A stretch of DNA of 64,000 nucleotides. Origin: Synechococcus sp. CBW1108. GTDB taxonomy: Bacteria; Cyanobacteriota; Cyanobacteriia; PCC-6307; Cyanobiaceae. This document shows, piece by piece, positions 7,798 to 18,919 of the stretch. The DNA is taken from the NCBI RefSeq assembly GCF_015840335.1, contig NZ_CP060395.1, positions 2,889,277-2,953,276 on the forward strand. Direction: 5' to 3'. Within the stretch, counting starts at the first letter, position 1, and every line of letters begins with the position of its first letter. The notes beneath the pieces were generated by a model. It saw only the letters and a list, made by a program, of their open reading frames with translations, did not search any database and was not told the origin of the DNA. A program made the translations under genes and the position numbers.

Positions 7798-10064
7798 ACC
7801 GCTCCTCGCTCAAGCGTCGCAAGTTGCTGCAGCTGCTGGGGATCGGGGCAGGCGGTGGCGCCGCCGCCCTGATCTCCCCCCTGCTTGGGGCCCATGCCAG
7901 CGGCAGCGCAGGGAAGGCTGCCCTGCCTTTCGTGCCTGTACGGGCCCCCCCTGCCTTTGCCAAGCGATGGCCTCAGCGCCGCCGAGCAGAGGCAGGTATA
8001 TCGGGAACTCAGCGTCGAAGACAAACTGCTGGTTCCCGACGGCTACCGGGCCGACCTGATCGCCAGCTGGGGGGGGCCGAGCAGAGGCAGGTATATCGGG
8101 AACTCAGCGTCGAAGACAAACTGCTGGTTCCCGACGGCTACCGGGCCGACCTGATCGCCAGCTGGGGGGATCGTCTCCCCGCAGGGCGCTTCGGTTTCAA
8201 CAACGATTACCTGGCCTTGCTGCCGCTGACCAACACCAGGGCCCTGCTGAGCGTCAACTTCGAATACATCAGCCCGCGCAGCTGGGCGGCTGGCTACGGC
8301 GAAGCGGTCGGCACGGCCCTGCCCCTGGACCCCCTTCAGCAGGCCCTGGCGAGCCGCGGGGGCAGTATCGATGTTGCCAACTTGGCGGCGGATGATCCGC
8401 TACGCCAGCTGATCGAGGCCGTGGCCCGGGCCGCGATGGCCGATTTGGGCATCGGCGTAATCGAGCTCGAGCGGGGCAGCGAAGGCTGGCGGCAGCTCCG
8501 CGGCAGCCGCTTTGAGCGGCGCATTGATGGCCTCAGCGGGCTCAGCCAGCCAGGTCAGGCCCTGCGCTGCAGCGGCCCGGCGGCGGCGGTGTTTAGCCAC
8601 AGCCAGCCGCTCGGCTACCGCGATGGCCTGGGTGAGCAAATCGTTGGCACCTTTGCCAACTGCGGTGGCGGCACCACCCCTTGGGGCACGGTGCTGAGCG
8701 CCGAGGAAAACTTCCAATCCCAGGTGCCCGAAGCCGTATTTGCCGATGGGTCGGCGAGCGCTCCAGCAGCGCGACCGTTCCGCTGGGATGGCTCCCGCCT
8801 CGATGGGCTCGGCAATCCCTTCGGCTTGGCCGGCAACAAATACGGCTGGATGGTGGAATTCGATCCCCGTCAGCCCCATCGGGCCGCGGTCAAGCACAGC
8901 CTGCTGGGCCGCTTTCGCCACGAAGCCGTCGCCGTTGTGGCGCGGCCGGGGGAACCACTGGTGGTGTATTCCGGCTGCGATCGCCACGGCGGCCACCTTT
9001 ACCGATTCGTCAGCGCGGGTTTGGTGCGCGACCCAGGCGACCCTGCCAATTCAAAGCTTTTTGAAACTGGGCGGCTGGAGGCTGCCCGCCTTGAAGCCGA
9101 TGGCAGCGGCCGCTGGATTGCGCTGGAGGCCGCCACTCCGGTGCAGCCCAAACCCCCCAGTGACTTCGAGCGCTTTGGCTGGCAGCAACCAACCGTGCTG
9201 CCCCACAGCGACCGCCAGCGCAGCGGCAGTGAAGCGCTCGCCAGCGATGCCGAGCTGCAGGCCTATTGCAAGCGCTACCAGAAGCTGGCCGATCTCTACC
9301 CCAGCAGCGGCCAGGATGCAGCCGCGCGGCTACGCCAGCAGGGGGCGATTTTGATCGATGCCCACCTCGCTGCCAACGCGGCGGGCGCCAGCGGCTGCCC
9401 TCGGCCCGAAGACACCGATATCGATCCAATCAATGGTGACCTGGTGATCGCCTTCACGGCGGCGGGCCGCGATGACGGCGGCAGCAGCGATCCGGCGATC
9501 TTCAGCGGTCCTAAGGGCCAGCCCCTCTGGCCCCACGGCTGGGTGATGCGACTGAGCGATGGCGATGCCAGCCGGGGGGCCCGTTTCCGCTGGCGCATGG
9601 TGGCCCTTGGGGGCGCTCCTTGGGAGGGGGGTCTGGGCTTCAGCAACCCAGACAACCTGGCCTTTGACCCGGCTGGCAACCTGTGGCTGGTGACCGATCG
9701 CTCTGGCGGGGATGTGTTCGGCAACAACAGTTGCTGGCTACTGCCCCGCGCCGGCCCGGAGGCCGGCCAGGCACTCTGCTTTGCGATCGGGCCGATGGAG
9801 TGTGAGCTGTGCGGGCCCTGCTTCGATGCCGGGGGCCACACGTTGTTTCTGGCGGTGCAGCACCCCGGCGAGGGCCAGGGAGTGCGCCTGGGCAAGGCGA
9901 TGGAAGCCCAGGCCCACAGCCTGGTAGACCGCAGCGGTCAGCGCTTTGAGCAGTTGCGCTGGGTGCCGATCGGCTCCAACTGGCCCTCGGGCGTGCCTGG
10001 CAGGCCACCGAGGCCGGGGGTTGTCGCCATCCGACGTCTCGATGGCAAACCCCTGCTCAGCTGA
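7794..10064 (+). CDS. PhoX/DUF839 family phosphatase-like protein
   Basis: The N terminus has a twin-arginine-like signal (LKRRKLLQLLGIGAGGGAAA). The body carries PhoX-family segments: NCGGGTTPWGTVLSAEENF, KYGWMVEFDP, GRFRHEAVAVV, YSGCDRHGGHLYRFVS, CPRPEDTDIDPINGDLVIAF and FSNPDNLAFDPAGNLWLVTD. PhoX enzymes are Ca/Fe-dependent periplasmic alkaline phosphatases; this divergent, longer relative may act on another ester. Residues about 53-85 are aberrant: a run of seven C near 7945 shifts the frame, and a 95-bp tandem duplication shifts it back, so 32 extra residues are present but the downstream frame is intact. It is coupled to the phytase-like gene upstream, suggesting joint phosphate acquisition. 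Confidence 0.82.
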   Translation: MNRSSLKRRKLLQLLGIGAGGGAAALISPLLGAHASGSAGKAALPFVPVRAPPAFAKRWPQRRRAEAGISGTQRRRQTAGSRRLPGRPDRQLGGAEQRQVYRELSVEDKLLVPDGYRADLIASWGDRLPAGRFGFNNDYLALLPLTNTRALLSVNFEYISPRSWAAGYGEAVGTALPLDPLQQALASRGGSIDVANLAADDPLRQLIEAVARAAMADLGIGVIELERGSEGWRQLRGSRFERRIDGLSGLSQPGQALRCSGPAAAVFSHSQPLGYRDGLGEQIVGTFANCGGGTTPWGTVLSAEENFQSQVPEAVFADGSASAPAARPFRWDGSRLDGLGNPFGLAGNKYGWMVEFDPRQPHRAAVKHSLLGRFRHEAVAVVARPGEPLVVYSGCDRHGGHLYRFVSAGLVRDPGDPANSKLFETGRLEAARLEADGSGRWIALEAATPVQPKPPSDFERFGWQQPTVLPHSDRQRSGSEALASDAELQAYCKRYQKLADLYPSSGQDAAARLRQQGAILIDAHLAANAAGASGCPRPEDTDIDPINGDLVIAFTAAGRDDGGSSDPAIFSGPKGQPLWPHGWVMRLSDGDASRGARFRWRMVALGGAPWEGGLGFSNPDNLAFDPAGNLWLVTDRSGGDVFGNNSCWLLPRAGPEAGQALCFAIGPMECELCGPCFDAGGHTLFLAVQHPGEGQGVRLGKAMEAQAHSLVDRSGQRFEQLRWVPIGSNWPSGVPGRPPRPGVVAIRRLDGKPLLS
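7981..8169 (+). repeat. 95-bp tandem duplication inside the PhoX-like gene
   Basis: Bases 7981-8074 are repeated exactly at 8076-8169. The offset, 95, is 3n+2, so the two copies are read in different frames: copy 1 gives Arg-rich nonsense and copy 2 gives the family-like VYRELSVEDKLLVPDGYRAD. The junction is a run of eight G. Confidence 0.97.
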
Positions 10065-10114
10065 CGCTTTTCAGTTAAAGCTGTCTAGTTAAGGAGTGGG
10101 AAAGTTTCCTGGAT

Positions 10115-10564
10115 TCAGCGGTTGATTCGCTGCATCTGCCAGGTCACCAGGGTGCCAACCGGACTCCAGAGCAGATAGGGAATCAACAACCCCACCGCGA
10201 CAACTGAATGGGGCCAGATCACCACGGCCAGTGCCACCCCCCAGACCCAGCCCATAAGGCCAACGGCGGTGCCATTGGCCAAGCAGCGGGTGGAGCAGAT
10301 CAACCAGGTGTAGCTCTGAACCAGCAGCAGCAGGCCCAGGTAGCCCCCCATCAGACCCCAGCTCCAGCTGGCGTTCCAGCACAACAGGGCCGAAGCATAA
10401 AAACATGCATAGATGCTGATCCAGATCAGTGGGATCAAACCCTCAAAAGTGAGCCAGGCTGGGCGCCTTAGCCGCAGAAACCAATCGAACTGCTGCCTGC
10501 TGGGGTTGATTACCAGTCCCACCCCGACCATCACCACAAGGATCAACAGAGCGGCAACCATCAA
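10115..10564 (-). CDS. TspO/MBR family membrane protein
   Basis: A 149-residue protein with five predicted membrane helices. FDWFLRLRRPAWLTFEGLIP matches the WYxxLxKPxWxPP entry motif of TspO (degenerate), and LLIPYLLWSPVGTLVTWQM corresponds to the last helix (LxPYxxWxxFAxxLN). TspO binds tetrapyrroles and is linked to stress and porphyrin handling in photosynthetic bacteria. The missing consensus Trp/Pro residues place it among divergent cyanobacterial members. It is convergent with the PhoX-like gene. Confidence 0.8.
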   Translation of the reverse strand: MMVAALLILVVMVGVGLVINPSRQQFDWFLRLRRPAWLTFEGLIPLIWISIYACFYASALLCWNASWSWGLMGGYLGLLLLVQSYTWLICSTRCLANGTAVGLMGWVWGVALAVVIWPHSVVAVGLLIPYLLWSPVGTLVTWQMQRINR

Positions 10565-10935
10565 TTTTGTGGCAGGTCTTCCCAGCCTGGCGGGGCGAGG
10601 GTTGGCCGATCGGTTACTGACACCAATTTCATAGGCAGACCTGAAGCCGCCTGAAATAATCGTGAACTAGGTCAACTGACGGGCTCGTAGGCTATGACCT
10701 TAAAAATTACTGGCATCCTGCTAGCCCTAGCAGAAGAGATGCGCTTGCCAATAGCGCCAATTTGATCGCCGACCTGCACAGCCCCAATCAATAGGGCCGG
10801 GCAGTAACCAAAGCCCAATTATGACCAAGCCTGTACGCTTGTACGGGGAAGGCCGGTGTCTTCTTGATTCATTTTTTGACGCCTTTTTGCCAGGTTTTTT
10901 TACCTGTTTAACAGCCGATGCCAAGCCAGCTCAAA
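10565..10935. other. Intergenic region, no gene seen
   Basis: About 370 bases between the TspO gene and the 3' end of the histidine kinase gene. Frames are short and unlike protein; no tRNA-like fold and no strong hairpin was found. The stretch is more AT-rich than its surroundings and may hold the TspO promoter. Confidence 0.5.
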
Positions 10936-12297
10936 TCAATCAGCGCATGGCAGCGTCACACAGAAGCAGCTCCCAGCCCCGGGTTTGGATTGCACACTGA
11001 TCCCACCGCCGTGGCGACGAGCAATGGCCTGGGCAATCGCCAATCCCAGGCCCGTCCCCCCCTGGCTGCGGGAGCGGGCTGGATCCAGGCGGGTAAAACG
11101 ATCAAAAATGCGTTGCCTCTGGGCCGCTGGAATACCTGGGCCGCTGTCGTGGATGGAGAGCTTGATCTCCCGGCCCCGTTGCTCCAGGCTTACTTCGATT
11201 CGGCCGCCTACCGGACTGTGTTGAATCGCGTTGCTGACCAGGTTGATCAGCAAACGGCCCAATTCCGCCTCGTTGCCGTGCACCCTGGCAGGGGTAATCC
11301 ACCGGTTCTGCTCCAGGCTTACCTGGGCTGCGGCAGCCGCCTCGCCGCACTCCTCCAGCACGTCGGCACTGATTTCGGCCAGGCTGCACACCTGCTTCTG
11401 GCTCTGGGGAATGGGTCGCTCCAGGTTGGCCAGCAAAAGCAGGTCAGCGATCAGCTGTTGGAGGCGCCGGCCCTGGCCCAGGACCCGATCCAGGCTTTTT
11501 GCTATTCGGCTCGGGGGTAGCTCGGCGATGGTGCTGCGTTCGACCTCCACCAGGGCCAGCAGGTTGGCGAGGGGAGTGCGCAACTCATGGGCCACATCGG
11601 CACTGAATTGCTCCTGGCGCCGGTAGGCCTCTACCAGCGGAGCCATGGCCAACCCCGCCAGCCACCAGCTGGCCAGGGCCATCACCAGCATCGCCAGGGA
11701 GAAAACAGCGTGGCCAAGCAACCACAACCGATCTGCCTCAGCATCGAGCTCGGCCAGGCTGCGAGAGACCTGCAGATAGCCCCAGATCGCTTCACCAGGA
11801 GCTTGGGCGTGGTGAAGATGGATCGTGTAGGTGCCCCAGCGCCCGGCGGCCCGGTCGCCGGCCAGAACCCAGCCCGTCTGGCCCGGTGTCGTTTCCAGGG
11901 GCAGGGTGCCGGGGGAGCGGGCAATAAGGCCGCCGTGGAGATCCAGCACCCGCAGCTTGAATCGATCTGGATCGGAGGCGCTGATGCCATGGCGATGGAT
12001 CAGATCCGCCGGTGGACGGCAGGGCTCCCGCACCGGACAGAGGCCGGGCAGCACCGCAGCGATGTTGAGGGAGGCCGGTCCGTATTCGGGCAGGGAGGGT
12101 CTGAGGCTGTCATGCAGGGTGCCGGCGATGGCCTCCAACTCCCGCTGGATTGCCCCCTGCTTGGTTTGCAGCAGCAGCCGCCCCATGGCCCAGCCAGCGC
12201 CGTAGAGCAAGCTGCCCATCACCAGCAGTGACAGGCCGGCCAAGCGCAGGCGCGCGCGCCAGAGCAACCCGGGCACTGGGGAACGCTCAGGCATCAC
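10936..12297 (-). CDS. Sensor histidine kinase (NrsS/RppB-like)
   Basis: Domains in order: transmembrane helix (about 17-40), a periplasmic sensor region of some 150 residues, a second helix (about 193-215), HisKA with the phosphoacceptor in FSADVAHELRTPLANL (His237), and a HATPase with N box INLVSNAIQHSP, G1 DSGPGIP, F box RIFDRF and G2 GGTGLGLAIA. The sensor has two Cys (CPVREPC) and several His that could bind metal. It overlaps the response regulator by 4 bases (ATGA). The divergent RND metal-efflux operon makes metal sensing likely, as for cyanobacterial nickel-responsive NrsRS; the metal itself is not shown. Confidence 0.9.
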   Translation of the reverse strand: MMPERSPVPGLLWRARLRLAGLSLLVMGSLLYGAGWAMGRLLLQTKQGAIQRELEAIAGTLHDSLRPSLPEYGPASLNIAAVLPGLCPVREPCRPPADLIHRHGISASDPDRFKLRVLDLHGGLIARSPGTLPLETTPGQTGWVLAGDRAAGRWGTYTIHLHHAQAPGEAIWGYLQVSRSLAELDAEADRLWLLGHAVFSLAMLVMALASWWLAGLAMAPLVEAYRRQEQFSADVAHELRTPLANLLALVEVERSTIAELPPSRIAKSLDRVLGQGRRLQQLIADLLLLANLERPIPQSQKQVCSLAEISADVLEECGEAAAAAQVSLEQNRWITPARVHGNEAELGRLLINLVSNAIQHSPVGGRIEVSLEQRGREIKLSIHDSGPGIPAAQRQRIFDRFTRLDPARSRSQGGTGLGLAIAQAIARRHGGGISVQSKPGAGSCFCVTLPCAD

Positions 12298-13028
12298 GTT
12301 TGCTGGGCTTGCTGCTGAGCTGGCTGGCTCGCTGGAGGATGCGCGAATCGATAGCCCCGGGTCGGCAAGGTTTCGATTGGTGAGGGCAGGCCATGGGCTG
12401 CCAACTTGCGCCGCAACAGCCGCACCTGGGCCGCCACCACATTGCTCACCGGATCCTGATGCAGGTTCCAGAGTTGGTTGCGCAGCCGCGAACCCGGAAT
12501 GATCTGACCGGGGTGTTCAAGGAAATAGGCCAGCAACTGGCGCTCCTTGGCCGAGAGCACCACCCAAACGTCACCGCTTGCGGTGTGGACCCGCAAGCTG
12601 CCAGTGGCGGGGTCGAGGCGGTAACAGCCGGCCTCCAGCTGGGGCTCGCGATAACCCGGGGGACGGCGCCGCAGGGCCCGGATCCGCGCCAGCAGCTCCT
12701 CCATGGCAAAGGGTTTGCTGAGGTAGTCATCGGCACCGGCATCGAGGCCCTCTACCCGATCGGTCGTTGCAAAGCGGGCGCTGAGCAACAGCAGGGGCAG
12801 GCCCAGTCCAGCGGCCCGGGCACGCCGGCAGATTTCGATGCCGCTCAGATCCGGCAGCATCCAATCGAGGATCGCCAGGTCGTAGTTGGCCAGCTCACCG
12901 CTCAATAGTGTCCAGCCCTCCTGGCCCCCTGGGCAGTGATCCACCACATGGCCCTGACGCTGCAGCACCTCCTGGATGGCTGCGGCCAGGGGTACCTCGT
13001 CTTCCACCAGCAGGATCCGCAATGGCAT
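12294..13028 (-). CDS. OmpR-type response regulator (NrsR/RppA-like)
   Basis: A receiver domain (residues 1-120) with acidic Asp10, phosphoacceptor Asp55 (AILDWMLPD) and the conserved SKPF lysine, followed by an OmpR-type winged helix (WVVLSAKERQLLAYFLEHPG, then VSNVVAAQVRLLRRKL and ETLPTRGYRF). The Gln-rich tail after residue 230 is not conserved. It is translationally coupled to the kinase and transcribed away from the efflux genes; the 70-base gap between the two start regions must contain both promoters. Confidence 0.92.
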   Translation of the reverse strand: MPLRILLVEDEVPLAAAIQEVLQRQGHVVDHCPGGQEGWTLLSGELANYDLAILDWMLPDLSGIEICRRARAAGLGLPLLLLSARFATTDRVEGLDAGADDYLSKPFAMEELLARIRALRRRPPGYREPQLEAGCYRLDPATGSLRVHTASGDVWVVLSAKERQLLAYFLEHPGQIIPGSRLRNQLWNLHQDPVSNVVAAQVRLLRRKLAAHGLPSPIETLPTRGYRFAHPPASQPAQQQAQQT

Positions 13029-13098
13029 GGGATTTCACCTGGTTTTCATCCCGGTTGGGCCATCCTGCGCCCATCCGTTGATCCTGTAGATCTTGCCC

Positions 13099-13663
13099 GT
13101 GCGAATCCTGCGACTTACCGCCCGTGTCAGCCTCTCGGCGGCAACCCTGCTGGCCATCGCCACGGCGGCTCCGGCGGCCCTGGGCCACGCCGGTCACGGC
13201 GATGAGTTCAAGCCCCAGGGGGATGCCCGCCAGGTGCGGCGCCAGGCCGAGAGCGATGGACTGCTGGGGGTGGCAACGGCCAGGCCCGCCCAGGGCTCCG
13301 ACGGCCTCACGGTGCCGTCAACGGCGCTGGTGGATGCCAACGGCAAGCCCCTGCTGTTCGTGCAGATGGAGAAGACCTACGACCCTGTATTTGTGCAGAC
13401 CGGCGCCAGCCAGGGCGACCGGGTTGTGGTGACCAAGGGAATCGATCCCACCGATGAGGTGGTGATCTCCGGCGCCCTTTCGCTCTACGCCGAGTCGCTG
13501 AAAACCCAGCCGGCCGAGCAGGCAGCTGAAACCAAAACCCCGGCGGCGGTTGCAGTAACTAATTCGAAAGCAGGCGGCGGCCTGCCCGTGCCAGCCCTGG
13601 CGGCTGGAGCTGTAGTGCTGCTTGGCGGCGGGGCCATCTGGCTGGCTCGCCGCCAAAAGAGAG

Positions 13664-13671
<8 letters not shown>
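13099..13671 (+). CDS. Small periplasmic protein with CusB-like C-terminal domain
   Basis: Start is GTG 13099, or TTG 13093 two codons earlier. A signal peptide ends near LGHAGHGDEF, a His-rich mature N terminus. The middle (about residues 70-140: VPSTALVDANGKPLLFVQ, FVQTGASQGDRVVVTKGI, DEVVISGALSLYAESLK) matches only the membrane-proximal part of RND periplasmic adaptors of the CusB/CzcB type; the hairpin and lipoyl parts are missing. A C-terminal membrane helix followed by RRQKRD could anchor it. Its end overlaps the RND pump gene by 8 bases. It may be a metal-binding accessory subunit, as a complete adaptor is encoded after the pump. Confidence 0.75.
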
Positions 13672-16791
<3,120 letters not shown>

Positions 16792-16795
<4 letters not shown>

Positions 16796-17922
16796 AAGTG
16801 CTACTTGGTATGGCAATTGCCGGATCTTTGCTGCTGGGACTTGGCCTGGGGCGCCTCAGCGGCCGGCTTTCGCCAGCTCCCCCTGAAGTGCCCCCAGGGC
16901 GGATCGAAGCCAAAGACAGGATCACACTCAGTGAGGAGCAATTGCGGCGCTCCGGGCTAAGCATCATTCGCCCCGAACTCAGCACGGGAACCGAACGGCC
17001 GATTTCGGGCTTTGTCGAAGCTGCTGTTGGGGCCCGCTCGAGCGTGGCCATACCCGTGGCGGGAAGGTTGGTGCGGCTGCTGGTGGCTCCCGGGATGGCC
17101 GTGCGCGCCGGTGAGGTGATCGCTGAGGTGCGAAGCCCGGAAGCTGCTGTGGTGCAGGCGGAGGCTGGGGCGGCTCAGGCAACGGCCCAATCGCTGGCCT
17201 ATCAATACCGCCTGGCAATACCAATGGCCCGCCAGGGTGCCCTCTCGGCGCAGGAACTGGAGAGCCGCCGCCTTGCCAGTGTGACTGCTGCCAGCAGTGC
17301 CCGGGCGACGGCGGCAAAGGCAGCAGCGATCGGTCAACCGGATGCCAGGGGAGGGCTGCTGATCAGGAGCCCCAGCAGCGGGCAGGTCACCGTGGTGAAG
17401 GCCTACCCAGGCGCCGTGTTGCGGGAGGGGGAGGAAGTGGCCCAGATCAGCGATGCCCGTGGCAGTGAAATGCGTTTCCTGGTGTCTCCCCTGCTGGCCG
17501 CCAATCTGAAGAGCGGCCAGTTGCTGCGGGTGAAAGCAGGTGCGCAGGAGCTGCGGGCCCGGGTGGTCGCAGTGGCGGCCGACGGTGATGGCGGCAGGCG
17601 GTTCACCGTGGTGCGCGCCCAGTCGGTGGATGGTCCCATGCCACCGGCAGGAACAGCGGTAACCGCCTTTTTGCTGGTTGCTTCAGCAGAGCAGCGCTTC
17701 ACGGTTCCGGCCGAGGCTGTGCAGATGGTCAAGGGCACCCCGGTGGTGTTCCGTTACCAGCGAGGCGGCGCAGAGCCGATGCCAGTGGTAATCGGCAAGC
17801 AGTCGGGCGGCCGGGTAGAAATTGCCCAGGGCCTGCGTGGCGGGGAAAGACTTCTCAGTGGCAACACCGGGCCGCTGAGTCTGGCCATCAGCAGGGAAGA
17901 TCGGCTGGATTATCAGCAATAA
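16792..17922 (+). CDS. RND efflux periplasmic adaptor subunit (HlyD/CzcB-like)
   Basis: A 376-residue membrane-fusion protein: N-terminal signal-anchor, barrel-sandwich halves around SVAIPVAGRLVRLLVAPGM and RSPSSGQVTVVKAYPGAVLR, separated by a short Ala-rich alpha hairpin, then a beta-barrel and a membrane-proximal domain ending in VEIAQGLRGGERLLSGN. It bridges the inner-membrane pump to an outer-membrane channel. The ATG overlaps the pump stop (ATGA). No outer-membrane channel gene lies next to it, so a TolC-type partner must be encoded elsewhere. Confidence 0.88.
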
Positions 17923-17964
17923 AGCAAATGGCTGGATTGATTGGTTGACTGGATTGGTATGAGC

Positions 17965-18294
17965 TCAGGCGTTTTCATCAACGCTGCCCTGGGCACTGCC
18001 CTCCACTTTGCCGAAGACATGGCCCCATATGTCGCCCTTTACATCTCCCCAAACACTGCCCTCAATATTGCCATTGACATTCCCTAAAACGTGGCGTCCT
18101 ACGTTGGCGCCGACGTCGCGACCCACATAACCCTCCACACTCCCCTCCACATCTCCGTAGATATCACCTTGAACACTGCCCTGGATATTCCCCTTAACGT
18201 CGCCCCATACATTTGCATTGACTTGCAAAATCCGCAGTTTTCCATCCACAAGGCCAAAAGTCACAAGCTTATTAATCTCTTCAATCTCAGACAT
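17965..18294 (-). CDS. Glycine-(hydrophobic) repeat protein, probable beta-solenoid
   Basis: A 109-residue protein. A short head (MSEIEEINKLVTFGLVDGKL) leads into about 18 near-continuous four-residue units of the form G-x-(V/I)-x, for example GDVKGNIQGSVQGDIYGDVE, running to the C terminus. Such regular G-x-V-x repeats suggest a narrow right-handed beta-solenoid, as in bactofilin-like or phage-tip proteins; which applies cannot be told here. There is no signal peptide or membrane helix. The antisense frame is also open, a side effect of the repeat. It lies alone, convergent with the efflux operon. Function unknown. Confidence 0.6.
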   Translation of the reverse strand: MSEIEEINKLVTFGLVDGKLRILQVNANVWGDVKGNIQGSVQGDIYGDVEGSVEGYVGRDVGANVGRHVLGNVNGNIEGSVWGDVKGDIWGHVFGKVEGSAQGSVDENA

Positions 18295-18454
18295 GGGCTT
18301 GGTTGATAAATTCGATAATCCATCCTAACCCCGCCCCGACGCAAGGGCGCCGGGGGCGCCGCAGAAATGACCATTACGACTAATTAATATGTGTGCCGCA
18401 TTACAGACAAGCAGCCCAAGGGCTAGCCATGGTGAATCCAAAAGATAGCCGGCT

Positions 18455-18724
18455 ATGTGGATGCAGATTTCAACCAGCCTGGGCGCTGACCTGCAGGTTG
18501 GGCGCTGCTACCGCCTGATTGATGGCAGCTGTGAGCCGCACCGGGAACTCGATGCCTATTACAGCAGTCTTGACGAGGCCATCGCAGATGCCATTGCCTG
18601 GGTTGAACCAATCGCTCAAAACAATCACCAGGGACCGCTGATCGGCGTGGAAGTATCAACCACCAGAGGGGAATGGCGCACCTGCCGCATACCCGGCCCC
18701 CTGCTCTGCCCGCTACCCCGTTAG
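18455..18724 (+). CDS. Conserved hypothetical cyanobacterial protein
   Basis: Eighty-nine residues from ATG 18455 (or ATG 18461). The sequence is compact and protein-like: VGRCYRLIDGSCEPHRELDA, then DEAIADAIAWVE, then IGVEVSTTRGEWRTCRIPG. I recall similar small proteins in marine and freshwater Synechococcus, without known function. There is no signal peptide or membrane helix. It stands between the repeat-protein gene and the IS1182-type transposase. The opposite-strand frame of similar length has no such character. Confidence 0.6.
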   Translation: MWMQISTSLGADLQVGRCYRLIDGSCEPHRELDAYYSSLDEAIADAIAWVEPIAQNNHQGPLIGVEVSTTRGEWRTCRIPGPLLCPLPR

Positions 18725-18919
18725 TCGACCGCCGCCAGAACGCCATTTGGCGATCCTGCTGGTGCTGGTTGGGGCTGAGTTTCCCTAGCTAGGAGTGTGT
18801 CGCTCGTAGCGCCGCCGCTCACGCCATCCAGCGCAGCTCGGCACTTCTTTCTTTACCGTCTTCCTTTGAATTTCGGACGCGGTTCGCTGACTTCTGCTCA
18901 GCCGTGGGGGTCTGCCCCC

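Noticed and set aside
18091-18306. Plus-strand frame opposite the glycine-repeat gene
   Set aside because: It is open only because the repeat has a period of twelve bases; the minus-strand frame has a normal start and a regular protein pattern.
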